NCBI GenBank assembly: GCA_001599295.1
Contig: BCGN01000003.1
Coordinates: 1,651,148 to 1,715,147, forward strand
Reading direction: 5' to 3'
Source of the DNA: Sporopachydermia quercuum
Lineage: Eukaryota > Ascomycota > Sporopachydermiomycetes > Sporopachydermiales > Sporopachydermiaceae
Length of the DNA: 64,000 bases
Every line of letters starts with the position of its first letter. Within the stretch, counting starts at the first letter, position 1. Position numbers and translations under genes: made by a program. Under the pieces are notes generated by a model. That model was not told the DNA's origin. It worked only from the letters and a program-made list of their open reading frames with translations, and did no database searches. Shown piece by piece: positions 22,826 to 35,402 of this stretch.

Positions 22826-24046
22826 CTATTCCATGCTAATCATGAAATTCAAAGCAGCTTTATTATAATTTTTATTAGTTTTAGCATCGGCCAGTTTTCC
22901 TGTTGATTCAGCTGTTGATTGAGTTGCAGTAGGACTGGCGTCCACAGTAGCATTACTATTGCTATTGCTATTGCTATCAGCATTACTACTATTATTACTG
23001 TTGTTATTGCTGTCAACGTTACTATAATCAGCTTTATTCATGTTACTGCTTTCTCTTGGAGTTAAATTCTCGCGATCCCATATTTTTTTCTGCTCACGAA
23101 TAAAAGATTCAGAGTTTCTCTTTTGATGCATTGATCGTCTGTTTCCACTTGGTTTGCTTATCCTGTTGATCTTACCTGGTGGACTTGGAGGGTTACCAGT
23201 ATTAGCTGTAGAGACATTACTACTGATATTACTGGTAGCTGTTGAATTGATCCCAGTTGCACTTCCGCTTGATTCTTTCTTCGTCTTATTACTTTCATCA
23301 TCGCTGGTATCTGATCTTGTCTCTTTAACGACAGAGTTCTTCTTTTTGGGCTCCCAGACATGGAATTGCAGTGATGGGCTTTTAGGAGATTCAGGCGTTG
23401 ATGTGGCTGTTGCTTCTGGAACAGTTGGGAATCGGAAGGAAGGTAAAGACTGCGAATGAGAATAGGTAGGTGGTTGTGATGGATGATGTATGTGTGAGTC
23501 TGATAGTGAAGGAGAAAACATTTCTCTTGATTGAGCAGCTGCAGGAGCACCAGGAGCAACAGGAGCAGGAGTAGCAAAAGCAATAGAGCCAGTGTTACCA
23601 CTAGGATTAGAACTAGGATTGGGATTGGGATTAGAATGCGTTGTTATACTTATGGGGGTTCCTTGTGGAGTACCATATATTCTTGATGATTCATTTTCAT
23701 ATCTATAATTGCTGGCTATTTGATGCTGATTATGCTGACTAGGCTGGGGTTGATTATGTTGATGTCGCTGCTGTCTGGAAGCAGAATCCAATTCTGCACT
23801 TGCTTGTTGGTAAAAAGAAGGAATCTGAGTAGGTGGCACATTGTATTTTATGGCTTCACGCAATAAATCAAGCGAATGTTTCAATCGTTCCATTTTATAA
23901 TATTCCTGTTTGCTCTTTTCTTGCTCAACTCTCAATCCAATGGCTAATTGTAGAGAATCTTCAGAATATGGCCATGTTTGAACTTCAGAACCTAATAGAC
24001 TTGAAAGCAAAGGCTCTCTTTTAGGAGGCCAGGCGCTTCGATCCAT
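22826..24046 (-). CDS. Low-complexity fungal protein, unknown function
   Basis: A 406-residue protein that I do not recognise with confidence. The first 80 residues are non-repetitive and look folded: PPKREPLLSSLLGSEVQTWP, then a helical segment (LAIGLRVEQEKSKQEYYKME, continuing to LREAIKYNVPPTQIP). The middle (80-330) is Gln/His-, Ser/Pro- and Asn-rich, with runs encoded by GCTATT and TTACTA-type repeats, and includes a basic patch GNRRSMHQKRNSES. The protein ends with a compact hydrophobic motif, YNKAALNFMISME. Conserved ends around a disordered core suggest a nuclear regulator with short interaction motifs, but that is inference. It has 5.4 kb of gene-free DNA upstream, as often seen for regulatory genes in yeasts. 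Confidence 0.8.
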   Translation of the reverse strand: MDRSAWPPKREPLLSSLLGSEVQTWPYSEDSLQLAIGLRVEQEKSKQEYYKMERLKHSLDLLREAIKYNVPPTQIPSFYQQASAELDSASRQQRHQHNQPQPSQHNQHQIASNYRYENESSRIYGTPQGTPISITTHSNPNPNPSSNPSGNTGSIAFATPAPVAPGAPAAAQSREMFSPSLSDSHIHHPSQPPTYSHSQSLPSFRFPTVPEATATSTPESPKSPSLQFHVWEPKKKNSVVKETRSDTSDDESNKTKKESSGSATGINSTATSNISSNVSTANTGNPPSPPGKINRISKPSGNRRSMHQKRNSESFIREQKKIWDRENLTPRESSNMNKADYSNVDSNNNSNNSSNADSNSNSNSNATVDASPTATQSTAESTGKLADAKTNKNYNKAALNFMISME

Positions 24047-24392
24047 TGTGGCTAATGCAATTTTAGATATTTTGAAGGTATTTGAAAATGGAAGTTACGA
24101 TCCGATAGTTGATAGTATTCTAATAGGTAGTTGATCCTATCCTGAATACTATGAGCTATGAATGAGCTAGAAGATAAGAGATGTAATTTGAGATGCGATG
24201 TGAACAGCTGCTTGCAGTTTGAGGCTCAGAAATTCATGCAATTCAGGCAGTTGCAGTTGAATAATACAAATGGATGTGAAATGAATGCAAGCTTAGTAGC
24301 AAATGATAATAGCTGAATTATCTTGGTAGGCACTGCTGGATGATGCGTTTGGTTGATTCCTTTGCTAGGTTGCGTGTGGATCAACTATTTGC

Positions 24393-24439
24393 ATCAACTG
24401 GTCTAATCAACTGGTCTAATCAACTGGTCTAATCAACTG
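24393..24439 (+). repeat. 13-bp tandem repeat, 3.6 copies
   Basis: Perfect units of ATCAACTGGTCTA repeated three times plus eight bases of a fourth, about 350 bases upstream of the start codon of the 406-residue protein. Confidence 0.9.
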
Positions 24440-27400
24440 TTTCCTTTTTGCTTTTATCGAATATTCTCGTACTCTTGATCCTGTTGAATATTCATGCAAT
24501 AAATAAATGAATTCAATCCAAGGAAGAACTGATAAGATAGAAGCTATTAGTATTCCTGTATCCACAAGTAGAGTAGATCGCTTACTATTATCCCCAATAT
24601 GAAACTCTTCACTCTTCACTATTCCTTTGAGGGTAAGATTCCAATTAAAAACGCCAAAATGAGACGAAACGAAAAATAACTAGTCTGTTAAAGACTATTT
24701 CGAAGCCGAAGAAAGAAATAAGAAAAACCCCTACAAAGGTATGAATGGTGAGATGAGTGTGGGTTTATTAGATTCAAATCTAATAACGGAAGCCAATAGG
24801 ATTTGAGATTCAAGCAAATGGAAAGCAAAATGAAAGAAAAGTAGGAATAGAGGAGAAAGCAGAAGGTAGAAAGAAAAAAAGAAAGAAACAGGGAACAAAC
24901 AGGTGTAAGTATGGTGCAGGATGGAGAAGTAGTGATTTTGGTGTAGGAGCTGTAGTAGTAATTGACACAGAAAATATAAAACCTGGCTCAGATCAAAGAA
25001 AATAAGGCAAACAGAAGTACCAAGAAAAGGAAATTACGAAGAAATCAGCAAAGAAAGAAAGAAAAAGGGAATCATTGACTAGGCATAGTTAGGCCGTGTA
25101 TTGACACACCTGTATTCTAGCAATATTATACTTATGGAGTAAAGTATGGAGAGCAAGCGATGAGTTTTTAGTAGTACAGTTTTTCAATATAGAAATGTAT
25201 ACATACTTAGCTAAGTCTCAGCTCCCTTTTTAACAAGGTATCGAAAGAGTAAGTTAGATCAATCGACTGTTGCCTGTTAAAGACCAGTGCATAAGATAAC
25301 CAGAATAGGTGGGGATAGGGTTTGGGAGAGGACAGAAGATAACTATTTAGGTTAGAAAAATATGTAGAATCAAAGCAGTGAATTCAAATAAAAGGAAGGA
25401 ATAAATATGATAGTTATAGCAAGAATTATCTGTAAGTAAAAGGTGAGATCAACGACGAAGAAATGAGAATAGATCATTGTCAAACTGAGTAAGGTTGGAG
25501 GGTAAGGTTAGAGTTTACTCTAATGGAGAAAAAGACGTTGACACTTTAATTAAAGTTGGTTTGTTTCTTCTTCACAGAAGATCAACTACAATGAATACGA
25601 TTGGAAAGTATTAGTACATATGAAAAAAATTACTAAAATAATTTGTTAATAAAAACACAGGCTTTTAACTAAATTCAAATAGGTTTTAAGGCAGGTTGAT
25701 ACAGAAACCGAGAAAAGAAAATAGCAAGTTGGATTATATAGCGATGTAATAGCAACATTCAAATTTTGAGCCAAACTCTAATTTCTCAACCTTATGGCTT
25801 TAGAGGAGTATTAGCTCAACTATTTCTTGCCACCTGTCTCTTCAAGGAGAATCAGAAAATTGGCTTCATGTACAACTTATTGCCGATTGATTGAAAATAT
25901 ATCCTTCGAATCATCATTATAAATAAATACTGTTCATTTTTGATTAGAGAAACTTATAGTACAAAAAGCAGAGCCTTTTGATGAATAGACAAAGGGCTAG
26001 AAACTTTTTGTACCTATTGTGAACCTAAATATAACGTTCCAAAAGCTCATTACCCCTTTTGAATCTTTCTTGCTAATCTTAATTTGGAACAGCAAACCTT
26101 TCCTGCGTACAGTTTCACTCATCTATTACTTTAGACAAACAATTGATTGTCTTTCCTTACAATGCTTGCTTCTATTACACTGAGACAATAATACTTAAAT
26201 AAAGTATAAGATCAAAATTAAGAAAATAAAACAAAAGATGAAAATATTCCACACAGTTATCCTTGATCTTAATAAATTTAATGTTCTATGTTTTCAATAA
26301 GGAGCTTTGACATACCACAAGACAATCCTTCCGGTGTTGATGAAGTTTTGATATCAATGCTGCTATCTGCATATTAAAGTACCCGAACTAATGGTATCAA
26401 TTAATAAAGGCGTTCTATTAGATATTCTATATTCCTGTTTCTCGATAACCAAGGAACACAACGCTTGCTTCTTATGGAACTCATTCTCATATCACTGAAT
26501 AAGTTTTCTCTCGATCAAGTGGAAGATCCATTGCTCATTCGCTTTACGTGATTGATTCGTACTGTTTGCATTGTAGTTTGCTTCATACTGCAAAATGCAG
26601 TGGTGATTAGTTCAGATCAAATCAGAACATCTTTGCATAAGATCATACATAAGCTTTTAGTATTATGGCTAGCAATAATTATGGTCAGTAGACACATTTT
26701 ACACGACAGACCCATGTGAGTCAGCCGCTAAAGTTATCAATTGCTGTCTTGGTTGAGAGTATTTGAGAAGGATTGGCAGAACTCCAGTAATTAATTGACT
26801 GCCTAGTTATGCAAGTCAATTTAATAGATTGAGATAAAATAAGAATAAATAGGAACACTGAAAGGCAGATCATGAATATGTAGTTAGTATTGTCGCTGAC
26901 TCTAATTATGAAACAGGGTACGTATTTACAGGTATTTGCTATATTGACTAAAGTAGTTCGAGATTTTCACTATGATTTCATATTGTATTACTGCTTGCTA
27001 TATTGCAACAATAAATAATAACAAACTGATTTCGAACTGAAATGATCCACAAGATATAACTAGAAATATAGCTGGAAATGAAAATAATTAATGAATAAAA
27101 AGAATACGGTATATATTCAATTATACAGAAAAATGAAGGCACATGAAATGCAATTTAGTAGTGTACTAATCCGGTAGCAATGTTTGTTTGTTCTTTTTGC
27201 GCAATCGCAATAAACTTAATACAAAAATAGTCAACTGGGAAGTAAGACACAATCTCAACACTACGTCTATGGAGTTTTGACTCCAGGTTTGCATACTACA
27301 GAGAAATGACAGATAATTAAGAAGAAAAAAATTTATTGATTTGAATTGGTTGAGCGAAACTGAATTTAAAATCAAGAAATGGCTCAATGTCTGTGCTCTT

Positions 27401-29164
27401 CCAATCAAAAGTTTCAATCAAAATTAACTGTTTGATTGAAGTATTATATAATCATGTTGTGTAAATTTTTAGTGAATAGTAAGGTACACTGAAACTCTAC
27501 TCTAAGTAGTCTATTCTTTCCGTATAACAAACGCTTCACTTGAAAAGCAATCGCATCGCATTATTGCATTATGGCATTACGATTTCTTGGAGCTTTCCAT
27601 CAAATGCTAGTTATTCAGCGTCTTTTTTAAGCATCAAATGCTTAAACCTAGTAATTTAATCACAGTTAACTTCTGCTAGATATCTAATAACTCCAATGAA
27701 TACAGAAGTGCGCTCCGGTTACAGGTCAGGTCATTTCAATCACTAGTTATGAGCGTTCATTACGTCTAAAACTCGTCTTATCTCATCTGCATTTCATCTC
27801 ATCAAGGAACATCGTCATCCATCTACCTAAACTGCAAGCTATGCATAGCATGCATTGTACAGGTACGTTCTCAAGAATAGTAGTATGATTGTTACGTTGA
27901 ACTAACAATCTGCTATGGATTTGAATTATTGGGAAGAATCAAATAATTCAATACCAATATTTTATTTATAACAAATGGATTATTTCTATTTCAGCTTCTA
28001 GTTATTAGCATAGTAATAGTGTCAGTGATAGTCATCGTAGGAGCTAGCAGCAGCTAAGTAGTAGCAGAGAATGTATTGATGTGCGTTAGGTATTTATTCA
28101 AAGATCAACTATCCGTTAAAATCTCTAACTGAATAAAATGATTGTTCATAAATAATTCATTTAATTCAAAAAACGACATGAAAGTCTGAATCCTTTCATG
28201 CTTCACAACTATTATCATTTTGATATAACAGATAGAATTAACAATTGAATTGCCTCATGAATGGTTCTCACTTCGATGGATTTCAAACTAACTCGCAGTA
28301 TTTTTCTCCTGTGTTTGTTACTCTTTTTTCTTTCTTTTTCAGCTTTCTTTTACGTCTTTGAGGAGTAAATTCAACCCGTTAAAATAGTGAAATTCATGCT
28401 TCTTTCTTACTATTTAAAGGTTTTTTGCTTACACGTAGCTAAGACATCTCTGGCAGATACTTAATGGTGTGATGATAGACAGCAATTGGAAACAGTTTTC
28501 TGTAGGCCTTGAGGTAATATCAATGAGAATAAGCATAAGAATAAGTACAAGCATAAGATGTGAGTATTGTACTGACACCTGAAAGCAATCTCAAGAAGTA
28601 TTATGGCTAACAAATGATATGCTTAAATTCATAGCCTCCGTATGTTATCATACTACGTAATTACAAGAATTAATTGAAATAACTAACTGGTACCCTACAC
28701 GTAGCTTGTTACGTTCCCGACAAGTCTAGTATTTCAGAAAGCTTAAACTCAGTTCAATCGTATATTTCAATTGTGTAGTTGAATTAAGTAGTTGGAATTG
28801 CAATTTGGAAGCTTTCGTAGTTCAGCAATACGCTACAGATACTTTAGAATCCATACAAATCTTTCTTAGCTGCTATGCAGATTATGCAGATTGTGTTATT
28901 GTAGATTTTATTTGATTATAGTATGCCTTCTTGAAAGAGATCAAATATAAATAAGAGTAGCTTTCAATACATTTGTTGATGTTGATATGTTCACAGATAC
29001 CGCATGGGCCCACCAAGGCGCAATACAATGAGATTTTATTGACAGTTCTCAGGCTTTCATCCAATTAAAGGAAATCCATTATCCTAAAGCAAACATCGAC
29101 TGTTTTTTCTGGTTCATCCCAAGCGCCATATGAATTGCTCTCCTCAATAAGACTTGTTTCAGGA

Positions 29165-29202
29165 TTCCTTTCTTCCTTTCTTCCTTCCTTCCTTCCTTCC
29201 TT
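29165..29202 (+). repeat. TTCC-rich microsatellite
   Basis: A short imperfect run of TTCC and TTTC units 270 bases beyond the stop codon of the SUN-family gene. Confidence 0.85.
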
Positions 29203-29469
29203 GAACATACGGGAATATCTCATATATAACTTACTTATTATTCAAAAAGAAAGCAAACTATAGAATACAACGTAACCAAAAAACAATACACCAATCTACA
29301 CGAACAAAACAAAACAAAAATGCGGTAAAGCAACAAAAAGAAAAGAGAAGAAATAGATATTGAGAGAAAGAAAATCAAACCAATGAATCGACCTTTGTTT
29401 TCACAGATTGAGCTTCAGCTTCATATTCACTTCTATTTCCATAGCGTTTCCGCTCAACTCTTAACTAAA

Positions 29470-30849
29470 TTAATACAACACAATCTTAGCTTTTCCCTTA
29501 GTCACACCAACAGTACAACCGTTAGAGCCACCATTATAAACACCGTTTTCATACTTGCATTCACCCGACACAACTGAATCGTCATCAGCAGCGACGATCT
29601 TTACATTGAAGTTGGCTGAGTCATAGTTGTTAGGATTAGGAATAAGAGAGATGTAAGAAATACCATTGGCATATCCAGCACCGAAATTTAATGGAGCCCA
29701 GTTACCGACTCCGCTACCAGCAGTACCCCAGATACAACCGTCTTCCATAGAAACGCCGGCGTCGTTGACGTAGTATTGAGCACTTGTTGGCATACCTTGC
29801 CATTCGTAGTAAGAACCTTGGTCAACGACACATAATGGTTCAGAAGCACCACCATTAACAATGGTAGGAATGACCATATTTTCAGTACCGGGGTAGTCAG
29901 TTCTACAGATGGATACAACGTCTGATAACTCAGAAACGACTTCAACTGAGTCAATTCCCCATTCACAGAGATAATTAGATCTATCGTTGGATTTATAAAG
30001 CTTACCGTTCTTACAAAGCAAGCCACCAACAGACACACCATTGGAGGGTTGGTCAAGAGGCCATTGAGTCTTAGACATACCAGTTTGACAGGCATAAGAG
30101 CAATAAGCACCTTCGGTACAGGAACCACCAGTAGAAGTATCAGAATGGTAAATACCAGACCATCCACCGAATCCAAGCCAGTCCAAAGGAATGACACCTT
30201 GTCCAATGGGGAATTGGTCGCAAGAGTAAACACCGTCCTGGAATTCTTCATAGGGACCAGAGTATGGAGATAAATCACCATCAATAGAACCGCCCCCACT
30301 GTATGTAGGAGCGGTAGTTGTTTCTTCTTCTTCTGATGAGGTGGTAGAAGGTTCTTCGGAACTGGTAGTAGAAGGTTCTTCATACGACGAAGATGATGAA
30401 GAAGGTTCAACATATTCACTAGTGGTTGGTGGTGCTGATGAGGTCTCGGGTTCTAGTACACTACTACTTGTTTCCTCAATGCTCGAAGTGGACTCAATGA
30501 TGGATTCGGTGCTTGTAGTGGAAACTTCTTCGGAGGAAGTAGATACTTCAACTTCAGTGCTGCTAGGTGTAGGTTCTGGTTCTGTTTCTGGTTCTGGAGT
30601 TGAAGATGAAGCTGGGACAACAATGGTTGTGGAAACAACGTAGTCAGATCCGTAGTAAGTATTGCCATCACCGTCAACAGTGACAGTCACATAAACGTAT
30701 TCGTAGGCAACAGCTCTCTTGTGGAGATGATGAGCGTGTTGGAGAGCTCTAGGTCCTTTTGCGAAATCGTCCTTGGCTTCAGGATGAGCGTGACCAAAAA
30801 CTGAGGTAGCCAATATACTGGCACCTAAAAGTGTACTCAAAAGTTTCAT
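29470..30849 (-). CDS. SIM1: SUN-family secreted wall glucanase-like protein
   Basis: A 459-residue secreted protein of the SUN family (Sim1, Uth1, Nca3, Sun4; Candida Sun41), which acts in wall remodelling and cell separation. Features in order: a signal peptide (about 1-19), a propeptide ending at a Kex2 site HLHKR (residue 45), a Ser/Thr/Glu-rich linker (about 75-195), then the Cys-containing SUN domain from [20 protein letters not shown] to the C terminus, with [20 protein letters not shown] and the WGxA/NWAP-type elements of the family. KGD1 is the next gene upstream on the same strand, as KGD1 (YIL125W) and SIM1 (YIL123W) are in S. cerevisiae, which is why I prefer the Sim1 name. Two MCB boxes lie 400-460 bases upstream. 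Confidence 0.93.
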   Translation of the reverse strand: MKLLSTLLGASILATSVFGHAHPEAKDDFAKGPRALQHAHHLHKRAVAYEYVYVTVTVDGDGNTYYGSDYVVSTTIVVPASSSTPEPETEPEPTPSSTEVEVSTSSEEVSTTSTESIIESTSSIEETSSSVLEPETSSAPPTTSEYVEPSSSSSSYEEPSTTSSEEPSTTSSEEEETTTAPTYSGGGSIDGDLSPYSGPYEEFQDGVYSCDQFPIGQGVIPLDWLGFGGWSGIYHSDTSTGGSCTEGAYCSYACQTGMSKTQWPLDQPSNGVSVGGLLCKNGKLYKSNDRSNYLCEWGIDSVEVVSELSDVVSICRTDYPGTENMVIPTIVNGGASEPLCVVDQGSYYEWQGMPTSAQYYVNDAGVSMEDGCIWGTAGSGVGNWAPLNFGAGYANGISYISLIPNPNNYDSANFNVKIVAADDDSVVSGECKYENGVYNGGSNGCTVGVTKGKAKIVLY

Positions 30850-31245
30850 TTCTATAATATAATGGTTAGTTAATCTTTCGTTCTACCGATCCATAATATT
30901 TGATGCCTTGAGGTAACGTGTGCGCTATGCAACTAATGATAATTATATGCCTGAAATAATGTAAGGAAAGTAATTCGATGATATTCAAGAGATAATAAAT
31001 CAAAAGCACAGCTTATTGCAATGAACATCAATTCGAACTAATAGTTCAATAATTGAGTGCTGTGAAAGAGACTCATTTTCTCAGACCCAAAAAGCAATGT
31101 ACAATAATAACACTTTCAAACCATACTATAAAAAATTCCACCCGACTGAGACAATTGTAGCTGCGCATATTTATGATTTGATTTGTTTGGTTATTAGCAT
31201 AATCCAGTAAACACTGTTATGGATCAATCTCTAGAAATCACCACG

Positions 31246-31322
31246 ACGCGTCTCATTTCCTTGGTAACCAAGTATAATACTATTCACGTCAAAGGGAGCT
31301 AATATCCAAACGCGTAAACAAA
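31246..31322. promoter_or_regulatory. Two MCB boxes and a forkhead-like motif
   Basis: ACGCGT (MluI cell-cycle box, bound by MBF in yeasts) occurs at 31246-31251 and 31310-31315, 64 bases apart. The second is directly followed by GTAAACAAA, a Fkh-type motif (31314-31322). They sit 400-470 bases upstream of the SUN-family gene, whose relatives are expressed in a cell-cycle-dependent way. Function is inferred from motif and position. Confidence 0.4.
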
Positions 31323-33886
31323 ATAGTGCTAAACCAAATCTAAATCACATGCACTATGAAGGTACACCCATACATATTATATGCCTAATCCCAATGCATC
31401 GATCTGCCAAACTTTAAAGTTTTGCTTTCGTGGGTTGGTACGGTGTTCGGGTGGTTGGTTCCCAAAAAGGGCGTTGTGTTGATACGAATCAAATCGTCCT
31501 AACAACCACATCAAACGAACACAAAACAACGTGACGAAAAGATCAAGTGTTTGGGGCAGAGGGAACAGATAGGATGTTGATGAGAGTGGCATTGCCATTG
31601 ACAATAAATTCTACCACTTAGTCGTAGATATGATGTGAAAGACGGCTGATATTAAAAAATAAGTTTTGACTGTTGCTGTAACAATAATTTAGTTGTGGTA
31701 GCTTAAGTGCGAAAAATTTGTAGCAGTGTAGTTTGCAACAATTGTGTTTCAAGAATATATTTACATGGGATTATGAACATGAAACAAAGCTGTAAGATAG
31801 TTTTAAAGTGTTGTATCAAATTGACAGTTCAGGATCAGGCTAACCGTCTAGATGTTTTATCAACATTTTCTCTCTCAATCATTCAACGGCATAAAATAAT
31901 ATCAAATATACTTGCAAACCTCACGGGGACTCACACATTCAGATCAAACATCTAAATTAACAAATACATACCTAATATGACTCTCTCGTAGACAATAATA
32001 TAACGTTCTTTAAACTAATGAATATTTGCTGTAAATACTTGTTGGATATCCAAATATATCGCGATATTCTCTCTGAGATAGTTCAATGCTTGATTTAAAG
32101 GAATGACAGGCTTGATTTCAAGGCCGGAGAGCAAATGAACTGGTTTCGTGAGAATACTTATTCTTGTTGTAATAGAGATATTAATCAATCCTATATTCAA
32201 TCATAGAATACATCATAAATGTAGAGAAAACCTTGGTGGGAAGGAAGAAAGAAGAAAGAAAATCAACTATTCTGATACAGACAATTCAACTACTGGAAGT
32301 AGAGAGGCTCGGAGAATGATATGGCCCCCTTCCATGGGTTGATCCTTCCCTTCCTCAAAACTTGTCTCGATAGTGGGCAAATTTCTTAATAATACATCTG
32401 TGACAGTGACAGAAGGAATAATTTCTTTGAACTTTGGGGGAAATAAATGGTTTCACCTGAGCTAACTCTCAGTTAGCTGAACTTTATTGGTTTTACCTAC
32501 TTTATTTGGTACTTTGTAGCTTAAAATGATGGTTAAATAAAAAAAGTTGGAGTTTCAGTCCAACGTTAGAGCAGTTTCAAGGTAGGTTGGCAGCCCAATT
32601 CGATTATTCTTAGTACGTTTGTGGGTATAAGGTTAGATTTCTGCTGGTTAGCTGGGCAGAAGAAAGCAACAACCTTAATTATATTTACAAGCTAGGACAA
32701 TCTTTACCTATTTGAGGTATAACAAGCCTCTAATTTGATTCGATGAAATCTGGAGAAGATTTACCGAGTATTTATTATAATGAACAATGAACAAAGATAT
32801 CGATTCGTTATGATGATTCATTCTGATGATTAAATAATGATAAGTTAACTCCAGTTAGATTAAACGAAATGGAATTTTAACTCATACTCTGTCATAGGTT
32901 TAATTCAACTAGCGAGTTGGAGTGCTATGCAGAATACATGATTGAATCTAATTGATCAGAAGTGATTATATTACTATTGCCCCAGGGGTGGTAGGTAGGT
33001 CGAAAGGCCATAGTTTTAGTAGAAGGACAATCGAAGATAATTCTCTATTGATTTCCTAATGATTCCGTATTAATTTCACGTCAATCTTTTCCTGTCGTTT
33101 CTTATCAATTCAGACGGGCTTGTCATTTAGTGAAAGACCGAAGAACGACTCTTAGCAGGCAAACGCTTCCTAGCACACTTGCTTGGACGCCTTCTTAGTT
33201 ATTAAGAACAGAAGAAAGAGTATTCTTAATAAATCACAGCAAGCAAACAACAACTAATATTTCTTTTTTTGTTAACTATACTTATTCTATTCTGCTTTTC
33301 AATTTCTTGATCTTCTCACCCTTCTAGTCGTAAGCTCTGTCAAGATTCAAATAAAACTAATCAAAACTAATCAACTTTTGGTGATAACAAGGCAGAACAG
33401 CCAAGATGACTCCGTAATTCCATAAATTACAATGAATAATTCATTTACTGATAAGGCTGGTTATAACGATGTTTCACTGATAATACCGAATTTCGCCCAA
33501 AGCACTGATTCCCCAGCTAAAATCTCATATTTGTAGGCATTAAGCCCCAGGTCACTGTGAACTGTTTCCTAATTCTGTTCATTTCAGGTTTGTCTTGTTT
33601 CATGTTTGAAAGATGACAATTAGGAGTAGCAGACAGGTAAAAGCAACGCTGCAGTTGATTTTTTGAACAATGTGGACGTTGCGTGGTAGCTGCTAGCGGT
33701 TAAGCAGTCCGACTGCTTGAAATGATGAACTACTGCAGCTATCATATCTTTGATGTTATAATAGTAGAGCTAGTAATAGGTAATAAATTAATGAATTATG
33801 GCTGTTTTAGCATTCTTATTATTAGCAGCATAGCAGCTGGCAGGAGGTAACAATGCTATTGTTAGATTGAAGAAAAAAAGAGAAAT

Positions 33887-33908
33887 AAAAAAAAAAAAAA
33901 AAAAAAAA
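33887..33908 (+). repeat. Poly-A tract of 22
   Basis: An uninterrupted run of 22 A residues. I see no retroposon body upstream or target-site duplication around it, so I treat it as a plain homopolymer. Confidence 0.9.
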
Positions 33909-34815
33909 CCATAAGCTTCAATTCTTGATTCCTTGATGTTTCTGCAGCACGAATTGGCAATGCTGATAGAAAATGCTGAAACAACACTAAATATTAACTG
34001 GTAGTTGCTTCTCGTAAATCAATTAAATACATGTTTTATACACTAATATAAGATTAATATAACATACGCTAACAAGAAAGTCTTATAGCTGTTTACTATC
34101 CTAATACAATAGTGTTCGTTGATATTGCTTAGATAAAATACCCAACTAACGGGAATCCTATGATTTGACATAATCTATGCTCAATTCTATCTTTTTTAAA
34201 GTTACCGGCCTATTAGGATTAATAATAACTGAGGAATTTCACAATGTTCATCGAATCAGAAAGAATATAGCAAATGCCATCAAATAGTATCTAACATGTG
34301 GNTACTTGCAGTATGCTTTTACCTCCATCTAAGCTAGGAAACCTACTTGGATGGACTCATTAGATGAAGTTGCAATTGATTTGAATATAGCTTGAAGAAT
34401 CAGTTATTTCGGATAACTATTAATCCGTTATTCCCCGGGCAGGCAATCTCTCGTTTTCTTTAGCATGTAATCATCTAGTTAAGGTAATGTTCAGAGCATT
34501 ATCTACATATGCTTCCTTTCTTCAATTTAAACATCTTCCATGTCTACCTATACTTACCTAGATTTACCTACGTCTCCCTAAATTATCCATTTATCCATCA
34601 TCTAGTTATCTAAGTTATAAGATAGATACCTATTTCTGCATCTTTATTCATCATAGCCAACTGTTACCGTAGTCTGCTCTAACAACGAATTCCAAGTTGA
34701 GAACGAAGTTACCTCGTAGCGGTCGCTGCAGATATTTGAATGGTTGGTTATGTTTCAGCACAAGTAAGCCTGAACACAGTTGGAATATGATGCTTTGCTT
34801 TGTATTGGTATAATA

Positions 34816-35004
34816 TCAAGCAATCAAATCTGCTTTGCTTTGGCTGGTTCGCGCAACATCATCACCTAATGATTTGAAGGCAGACTCCAAATTTCTTATT
34901 TCTCTTTCTCTTTCCTCCCAATCTGCTTCTAACCTTACTACTCTACTCCCAGCATTTCTTGACAGTTCTTTTCCTTTTGCTCTTCCAGCGCATTTGGCAG
35001 TCAT
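34816..35004 (-). CDS. Possible small coiled-coil ORF
   Basis: A 62-codon frame with an ATG at 35004, ending KSKADLIA-like after a charged helix (LEADWEEREREIRNLESAFK). The purine-rich strand could give such a helix by chance. Upstream on the same strand an ATG at about 35168 opens MPQRDTILRAQSQQA and meets a GTATGT donor, but I could not find an acceptor that joins it in frame to this ORF. No family recognised. Confidence 0.2.
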   Translation of the reverse strand: MTAKCAGRAKGKELSRNAGSRVVRLEADWEEREREIRNLESAFKSLGDDVARTSQSKADLIA

Positions 35005-35194
35005 TGCAAGACGAACACGACAATATAACTACTTCGGATATCTCGAACAGTTTTGTAGACGGTGATGAGACAAGATGAAAAATTTCTACAATACCAGAAA
35101 AGTTACCATCCCTCAGTCACACATACAGGCTTGCTGCGATTGAGCCCTAAGTATAGTATCCCTCTGGGGCATTTCTTCTGCTTACACCTACCAT

Positions 35195-35290
35195 ATTCCA
35201 TTTCCATTTCCATTTCCTTTTCCTTTTCATCTACAGAACATAGCATAATACAACAACTAAATAAATAATAAATAATAAATAAATAAATAA
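35195..35290 (+). repeat. ATTTCC and AATA simple repeats
   Basis: A (CATTTC)n/CTTTTC stretch at 35195-35230 and an (AATA)n stretch at 35258-35290, just beyond the KGD1 stop codon. Confidence 0.85.
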
Positions 35291-35402
35291 CTACTAACTA
35301 CTCCCTGGATCCTAATATTAGAGCTAATACTAATATTAATGCTAGTACTAACTACTAACAGCTAACTCAAGTCTGTTCAACTCTTCAACACTTCTCAATT
35401 CT

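Larger units (their letters stand above)
24047..29469. other. 5.4-kb gene-free interval
   Basis: The longest interval without a recognisable gene, upstream of the gene at 22826-24046. Between about 24660 and 25080 the plus strand is strongly purine-rich (GAAAGAAA type), so the gene's own strand is pyrimidine-rich, as in many yeast leaders. The few open frames over 60 codons (24416-24619, 27166-27417, 28882-29064) lack protein character. No tRNA or known snRNA signature was seen. It may be a long regulatory region and leader, or hold an unrecognised non-coding RNA. Confidence 0.45.
30850..35402. other. 4.5-kb interval between KGD1 and the SUN gene
   Basis: In S. cerevisiae AYR1 separates KGD1 and SIM1; I find no AYR1-like dehydrogenase here. 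The MCB pair, a poly-A tract, a small minus-strand ORF and simple repeats are listed separately. The open frames at 31377-31604, 31707-31955 and 32015-32200 look random. An N is at 34302. Confidence 0.45.

Noticed and set aside
27166-27417. 83-codon minus-strand ORF in the 5.4-kb gap
   Set aside because: Hydrophobic and AT-driven composition without motif, splice context or family.
33887-33908. Poly-A tract as the tail of a retroposon
   Set aside because: No recognisable body upstream and no flanking duplication.
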